42,040 bases of DNA from a bacterium (GTDB lineage: Bacteria > Bacteroidota > Bacteroidia > NS11-12g > UBA9320), in the NCBI GenBank assembly GCA_018223105.1, contig JAAEYY010000008.1, positions 23,694-65,733 of the forward strand. Direction: 5' to 3'. The notes beneath the pieces were generated by a model, which ran no database searches, was not told the DNA's origin, and worked only from the letters and a program-made list of their open reading frames with translations. A program made the translations under genes and the position numbers. This document shows, in pieces, positions 35,488 to 42,040 of the stretch (its first letter is position 1; the number at the start of each line of letters is the position of its first letter).

Positions 35488-38400
35488 TCAATTTCTGATC
35501 ATTTCAACCATACCATGTGATTCTTGTTCCTCATCGGTGCATTCGAATGAGAATTTAAAGATATAAAAATATTCGCCGGCAGGAAGCTCTTCTCCTGAAT
35601 TAAACAGGGATCCGTCCCAACGATTGTTTGGATCCAAGCTTCTGTAAACCAGCTCTCCCCATCTATTATAAATTCTTAGATCGTATAATTTAGGATTGAT
35701 CAAATCCATTCCATAATCATCATTCACCCCATCTCCATTTGGAGTAAAGACATTGTACAGTGAGGAGTATTCCGTATATCTGGCTTCTACTTCTTTACAG
35801 GCTGTGTCCAAACATCCGTACTTATTTGAAACAGTTAAACAGATATCAAAAAAACCGGTATCTCTGCCATAGTCATGACTAGCTTCGCGGGTTTCAGCAA
35901 AGTTCTCATCTCCACTTTGTGGATGGTCAAAATCCCAGGAATAAGTCGTGGCATTATAGGAAGAATCCTCCACCATGAAAATACTGCATAAATTATCTCT
36001 TTGGATAGTGAAGTCAGCAATTACTTCGCTCACATAAACCTGTTGTTGAAGACTGTCGAAACACGGTTTCTCATAAATTCCTACCGGGGTGTAAGTTGGA
36101 AATATATCTACATTTAAGTAGCCGGTATCGCTGAAAGCATAACTAATGGTATCTCGGTTCGTTCTAAAAGTATCGGTATTAAACACCCAGGTAAAGTCAT
36201 CATATCTACTGTTACTGGTATTATAAAATGATAATTCAGCATCTTTACAAGCCGGGCCGTCCCAAGTGAAGCCTACTTCCGGAGTAGGAAGTACAATTAC
36301 TCTTTTAAGTATAGGTTTCGCCACTCCCACTGTATCGGGAAATAATGCGGTACAGGTATAGTAATTATTCGTTTTAGAGTTGTAGAAACTGTCTGCACCT
36401 TCCAAATAGATGTAGTAAATACCGGGATTTTGATAAGTAAAGGTAATTGCTGTATCCGACTTATATGAATAGGTGGTATTGTTATCATCGCCCATAGACC
36501 AGATAAAGTCTGTAACATTTGTGCTTTTGCTTCTTACCGTTACAGTATAAGGACCGCAGCCTACAGAATCATAAACAAAATCAAATTCAGGATTTGGACC
36601 TATAATTTTTACCTCAAGGTATGCCGTATCCGTGCAACCCAGTTCACTTACTACTGCATGCGTAATGGTAAATGATTTTCCTGAATTATATAGATGAAAT
36701 GGATCTTCTTTGTAGCTAGGAGCTGTATTATCACCAAAATCCCAGAAAAAGCTGCTTACAACATCTCCGTATTGTTCGAAATCTGAATAGGAGGAATCAA
36801 AGAATTGAGCTACCTGATCGCATAATAGCTCACGAGAATCAGCCCTTATTCCGGCATGAACCCCGCCTACATGAATTACACGAGTAAAGGTGTCTGTACA
36901 TCCCTTGTTGTCATTGGTCAGCATTCTCACATGGTAGTCTCCGGCCGAATCAAATCGGTAAAATGGATCATTCCCATTATAGCTGAAACCATTGCCATCA
37001 TCAAAGTCGTAGAATACCTGTTCTACATTACTTGCAACATCCCAAAAGGCCCTTATGTCATTCCAGTACCTTACCGAATCATCGAACTTCACCGTATCTC
37101 CTGTGCAAATAATGGTATCACTAGAAAAGGTATTGAAGTAACCGTATTTCTCATTATGACCATACTGACTATAGCAGCCTATTGTGTCTGTTAATTCTAC
37201 CACAATACTGTAATCTCCTTCTTCATAGTATACCGATTTTAAAAGGGGAACCGTATCTTCAATTTGAATCTCTGTTAGCGGACCACCAAAGCCAAAACTA
37301 TATCCTATTTTCTCAAGCGAAGCTTCATCTCCTCCAACATAGCGCAAGCTAACTGAGTCTGGTAAACAAGTATCTCGGCTAAACTCAAACTCCGGATTTG
37401 GCTCTTTGTGTAACTTGAACCAATTGTGGTAGTTCATGGTATCATTACAAACTTTCCGATTATCAATGTAGTAATCATCCGGTTCGTGACTCCGGTAAAT
37501 AATTGAATCTCCGGTTTGCACAGCGAAGCGGACCGTGACCCATCCATCATTATTGCAGGTGGAATCATAAACATGGGAAGCCCTATACTCGGTCCAATCA
37601 TCCGTACATGAGTCATACACCATCCTGATTTTAGCAAAACAGAGATTATTGTCGAAATTGATACTGTATTCGGGTTTAGAACCTAAACAAGGGATATCTA
37701 TTTTATGATAAAACTCGGCACCATAGGGGTCCAAAATATTTACAACTCCCTCACTACTGTCTATACATCCGCTAAAACGATCTATTGCATAAAGTTTAGG
37801 ATAATAGCAGCCTGTATCTAGATAGAAATGCTTGGAATGCTCATTAGTATCTACATTACAATTATACCTCCATGATGAACATTTTAACTGAACAGAATCA
37901 TCCTTAAAGTTCCAAACATAGTACGGTATTGCTGTTGGGTGCTTCCTAGACTTATTGTGAAAGTAGACGGTATCTTCAAGCTGGCATTGTATACCGTTTC
38001 TTATATCATATGCCGCATCTAATCCCAGGGATCTTATCGAGAATAAAGGAGACTCTGAGGCACAATTAGACTTGTTTAAGACCAATCTCACATAAAAATC
38101 TCCCGGATAAGGTGGTACAATATTCTGTGCAAGGTTACTTCCAACCACTTTCATAAAGTTCTTATTGGAATCGTACAATTGCCATTTGTAAGCTGCACCG
38201 GCTACTAAAGGATTAGTAAACCTGAAACCTAAGGGATAACATTGTACGCTATCTATCTGCTTTACATTGGTTTCTACCTTTGGAAAACTAAGGTTAAATG
38301 TTTTAGACGCCGTGCTCACACAACCATTATCGAGTTCAACTTTAAAGCGAGTAGTCTGAGCACCAGTATTAGTAAACACAAAACATATGGAATCCCATAC

Positions 38401-39117
38401 CGTAGTATTTTTACCCTCCCCGGCAAAGTCCCATTCAAAACTTTTTAAATCAGCTGGTTGATTCTTTTTCTTATTTACAAAACAGACCTCTTGTTCATTG
38501 CATCCCGGCGGACCTTTTCTCACCTCAAAGTCGGGAGTGTAATCCTTTAAAATAGTTATATCTCGTTCCCAGATTGCCTCGCAGCCTTTGTCGTTTTGCA
38601 CCTCAATAGAAATTGTAAAGGTTCCGGCGCTATCATAGTCTTCGTAGCAAATGGTGCTTCCACTAGAAGGACTTACATCAGAATCCAGACCTCCATCACC
38701 CCAAACTATTGTGCGCACACCGTATCCATTGGTGGTGCTCCCCATGGTGCTATTGTCTTTCAAACAAATCTTATGTTGAGAAAGACAGAAGTTAGTTTCT
38801 GTGAATGAAAAATTTGGTTGAGGAACATCGTGGACATAAATATCCTTTGATGCTGTACAAGTAGTGCCGTCGGAATAAGTGACGGTTAGATTTACGGTTA
38901 TATTCCCTGTTTTGCTGTAGGTCTTTGTGGTAGTTTCCTGATTATTTGTAGTATTATCTCCAAACTGCCAAAAGAAAGAACTCGGCGATCCTGAGTAGCT
39001 CGGCGTGAAGGTAATTATCTCTCCTTTGCAGACTATATCATCAGATTGAATCGAACAACTTTGTGCCACTCCTAAAAGTGAAATCAAAGTACTGATGATG
39101 AGGGCAAAGTGGCGCAT
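35488..39117 (-). CDS. Giant Cys-rich PKD protein with T9SS type B sorting domain (copy 3)
   Basis: 1209 residues and first in the transcription order. Signal peptide MRHFALIISTLISLLGVAQ. PKD cores at FFWQFGDNTT, IVWGDGGLDS, FEWDFAGEGK, FFWDFGDNTA and YSWDFDHP. The central block CSSWRYNC ... SKH ... GCYY ... GCIDS is shared with the two other copies. C-terminal domain: VFTPNGDGVNDDY, YNRWGELVYRS, GEELPAGEYFYIFKF, ending VEMIRN. By eye the three proteins keep the same module order throughout, so they arose by tandem duplication of a whole gene. A TATTTTTG element precedes the gene. Export by T9SS is inferred from the sorting domain; binding target unknown. Confidence 0.9.
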   Translation of the reverse strand: MRHFALIISTLISLLGVAQSCSIQSDDIVCKGEIITFTPSYSGSPSSFFWQFGDNTTNNQETTTKTYSKTGNITVNLTVTYSDGTTCTASKDIYVHDVPQPNFSFTETNFCLSQHKICLKDNSTMGSTTNGYGVRTIVWGDGGLDSDVSPSSGSTICYEDYDSAGTFTISIEVQNDKGCEAIWERDITILKDYTPDFEVRKGPPGCNEQEVCFVNKKKNQPADLKSFEWDFAGEGKNTTVWDSICFVFTNTGAQTTRFKVELDNGCVSTASKTFNLSFPKVETNVKQIDSVQCYPLGFRFTNPLVAGAAYKWQLYDSNKNFMKVVGSNLAQNIVPPYPGDFYVRLVLNKSNCASESPLFSIRSLGLDAAYDIRNGIQCQLEDTVYFHNKSRKHPTAIPYYVWNFKDDSVQLKCSSWRYNCNVDTNEHSKHFYLDTGCYYPKLYAIDRFSGCIDSSEGVVNILDPYGAEFYHKIDIPCLGSKPEYSINFDNNLCFAKIRMVYDSCTDDWTEYRASHVYDSTCNNDGWVTVRFAVQTGDSIIYRSHEPDDYYIDNRKVCNDTMNYHNWFKLHKEPNPEFEFSRDTCLPDSVSLRYVGGDEASLEKIGYSFGFGGPLTEIQIEDTVPLLKSVYYEEGDYSIVVELTDTIGCYSQYGHNEKYGYFNTFSSDTIICTGDTVKFDDSVRYWNDIRAFWDVASNVEQVFYDFDDGNGFSYNGNDPFYRFDSAGDYHVRMLTNDNKGCTDTFTRVIHVGGVHAGIRADSRELLCDQVAQFFDSSYSDFEQYGDVVSSFFWDFGDNTAPSYKEDPFHLYNSGKSFTITHAVVSELGCTDTAYLEVKIIGPNPEFDFVYDSVGCGPYTVTVRSKSTNVTDFIWSMGDDNNTTYSYKSDTAITFTYQNPGIYYIYLEGADSFYNSKTNNYYTCTALFPDTVGVAKPILKRVIVLPTPEVGFTWDGPACKDAELSFYNTSNSRYDDFTWVFNTDTFRTNRDTISYAFSDTGYLNVDIFPTYTPVGIYEKPCFDSLQQQVYVSEVIADFTIQRDNLCSIFMVEDSSYNATTYSWDFDHPQSGDENFAETREASHDYGRDTGFFDICLTVSNKYGCLDTACKEVEARYTEYSSLYNVFTPNGDGVNDDYGMDLINPKLYDLRIYNRWGELVYRSLDPNNRWDGSLFNSGEELPAGEYFYIFKFSFECTDEEQESHGMVEMIRN

Positions 39118-39140
39118 TCTATATAATAGACCGTTCTACA

Positions 39141-39148
39141 CAAAAATA
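39141..39148 (-). promoter_or_regulatory. TAnnTTTG -7 element of the PKD gene cluster
   Basis: Minus-strand TATTTTTG ends 23 bases before the ATG at 39117, in the 82-bp gap after eno. A likely start of transcription for PKD copies 3 and 2. Confidence 0.5.
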
Positions 39149-39159
39149 GTTGCCCGAGA

Positions 39160-39174
39160 GGGATTATTAATCCC
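39160..39174. other. Short perfect dyad between eno and the PKD cluster
   Basis: GGGATTA-T-TAATCCC is a perfect 7-bp inverted repeat lying just upstream of the PKD promoter element. It has no T-tract, so it is a poor intrinsic terminator; it could be a weak eno terminator or an operator-like site. Confidence 0.3.
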
Positions 39175-39199
39175 GTTCTGAAGAATTAACAGAAATCTG

Positions 39200-41579
<2,380 letters not shown>

Positions 41580-41596
41580 TTTTGTTTAGATTTCGG

Positions 41597-41604
41597 CAAA
41601 AGTA
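41597..41604 (-). promoter_or_regulatory. TAnnTTTG -7 element of carA-eno
   Basis: Minus-strand TACTTTTG matches the consensus and ends 17 bases before the GTG at 41579. Apart from this element, the 292-bp spacer up to 41871 shows nothing I can assign. Confidence 0.5.
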
Positions 41605-41871
41605 ATATGTCATTTTGATCTGACTAATGCTTTAAGGGGTAGTTTTCCGAAAAATATACACCAATTGTGGATGATCTCATCTTCAGGTCTTGAAATCTAC
41701 CTTCTGAATGCTGATTTAATTGGAAGTGAATGAAATCTTACCTTATAATTCAAGATTGTGATTTAAAATTTTACCGCAGACTTAAATACTTTTATTTGGT
41801 AATTTCGGAGCTCTTAGGCTTTATCTAAAATTAAAAATAACTTTGACTCAATTTAAGTGATAAATAAAACC

Positions 41872-42040
41872 ATGAAAATTCAACTGAATACAGACAAAAA
41901 TATCAGCGGAACTGAGCAGCTGGAGCAATATGTTTCGAAGGAAATAAGCAAAGCCCTAAAACACTATTCAAGTAAAATTTCTCGAATTGAAGTTCACCTC
42001 TCAGACCAAAATGCCAATAAGGCCGGTGTAAATGATATAC
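41872..42040 (+). CDS. Ribosome hibernation promoting factor / RaiA family (3'-partial)
   Basis: The first 56 codons run off the end of the window. The sequence MKIQLNTDKNISGTEQLEQY, followed by an amphipathic helix and a strand RIEVHLSDQNANKAG, matches the beta-alpha-beta start of Bacteroidota HPF/RaiA proteins, whose next conserved feature is a D-K-R-C-type stretch. These bind the 30S subunit and silence ribosomes in stationary phase. The ATG at 41872 fits the start of the conserved domain. The missing C-terminus prevents telling short from long HPF. Confidence 0.82.
   Translation, partial: MKIQLNTDKNISGTEQLEQYVSKEISKALKHYSSKISRIEVHLSDQNANKAGVNDI

Noticed and set aside
41666..41674. TGTGGATGA, a one-mismatch reverse DnaA box upstream of carA
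   Set aside because: It is a single isolated word in AT-rich DNA with no companion sites, so chance is likely.

Overview
The window comes from a Bacteroidota chromosome, most likely the Flavobacteriales (Cryomorphaceae/Crocinitomicaceae-like lineages are a guess). The evidence is four large secreted proteins with the gliding-motility-type (type B) C-terminal sorting domain of the type IX secretion system (T9SS), GldL/GldM-like genes, an S46 dipeptidyl peptidase, the carA-eno gene pair, and repeated TAnnTTTG promoter elements, the -7 motif of this phylum. DNA is AT-rich and coding density is high, with many 1-4 bp overlaps. No rRNA, tRNA, IS element or CRISPR array was seen.

Layout. 1-2076: 5'-truncated T9SS cargo gene broken by two compensating frameshifts. 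2140-2967: all-helical protein with an isoprenoid-synthase-like Asp motif. 3023-5215 (-): DPP7-type peptidase. 5289-9059: envelope glycosylation group, two polytopic GT-C-like proteins and a dolichol-phosphate-mannose-synthase-like GT2. 9096-10414 (-): two small secreted paralogues whose C-termini resemble the GldM periplasmic domain. 10458-11511: MnmD and, convergent to it, a haem c lipoprotein. 11564-14894: murB, an RluA-type pseudouridine synthase and pruA in an overlapping operon that ends in a strong terminator.

15081-17193: a divergent, free-standing GldL-like/GldM-like pair, that is, a second T9SS-type rotary motor without gldK or gldN beside it. 17286-20488: AsmA-like protein and azurin-like lipoprotein. 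20490-21980 (-) dnaB and 22415-24943 (+) clpC diverge from a 434-bp AT-rich region with DnaA-box and parS-half-site-like words. 24985-28088: redoxin, SDR and argS. 28089-39117 (-): three consecutive ~1.2-kaa cysteine-rich PKD proteins with type B sorting domains, tandem duplicates. 39200-41579 (-): eno and carA. 41872-end: start of a ribosome hibernation factor.

Functional picture (inference): most genes are housekeeping, but the window is rich in T9SS-related biology, with four cargo proteins, a paralogous GldLM-like motor and two motor-less GldM-C-like secreted proteins. The orphan motor and the small GldM-C-like pair are the best candidates for an undescribed system.
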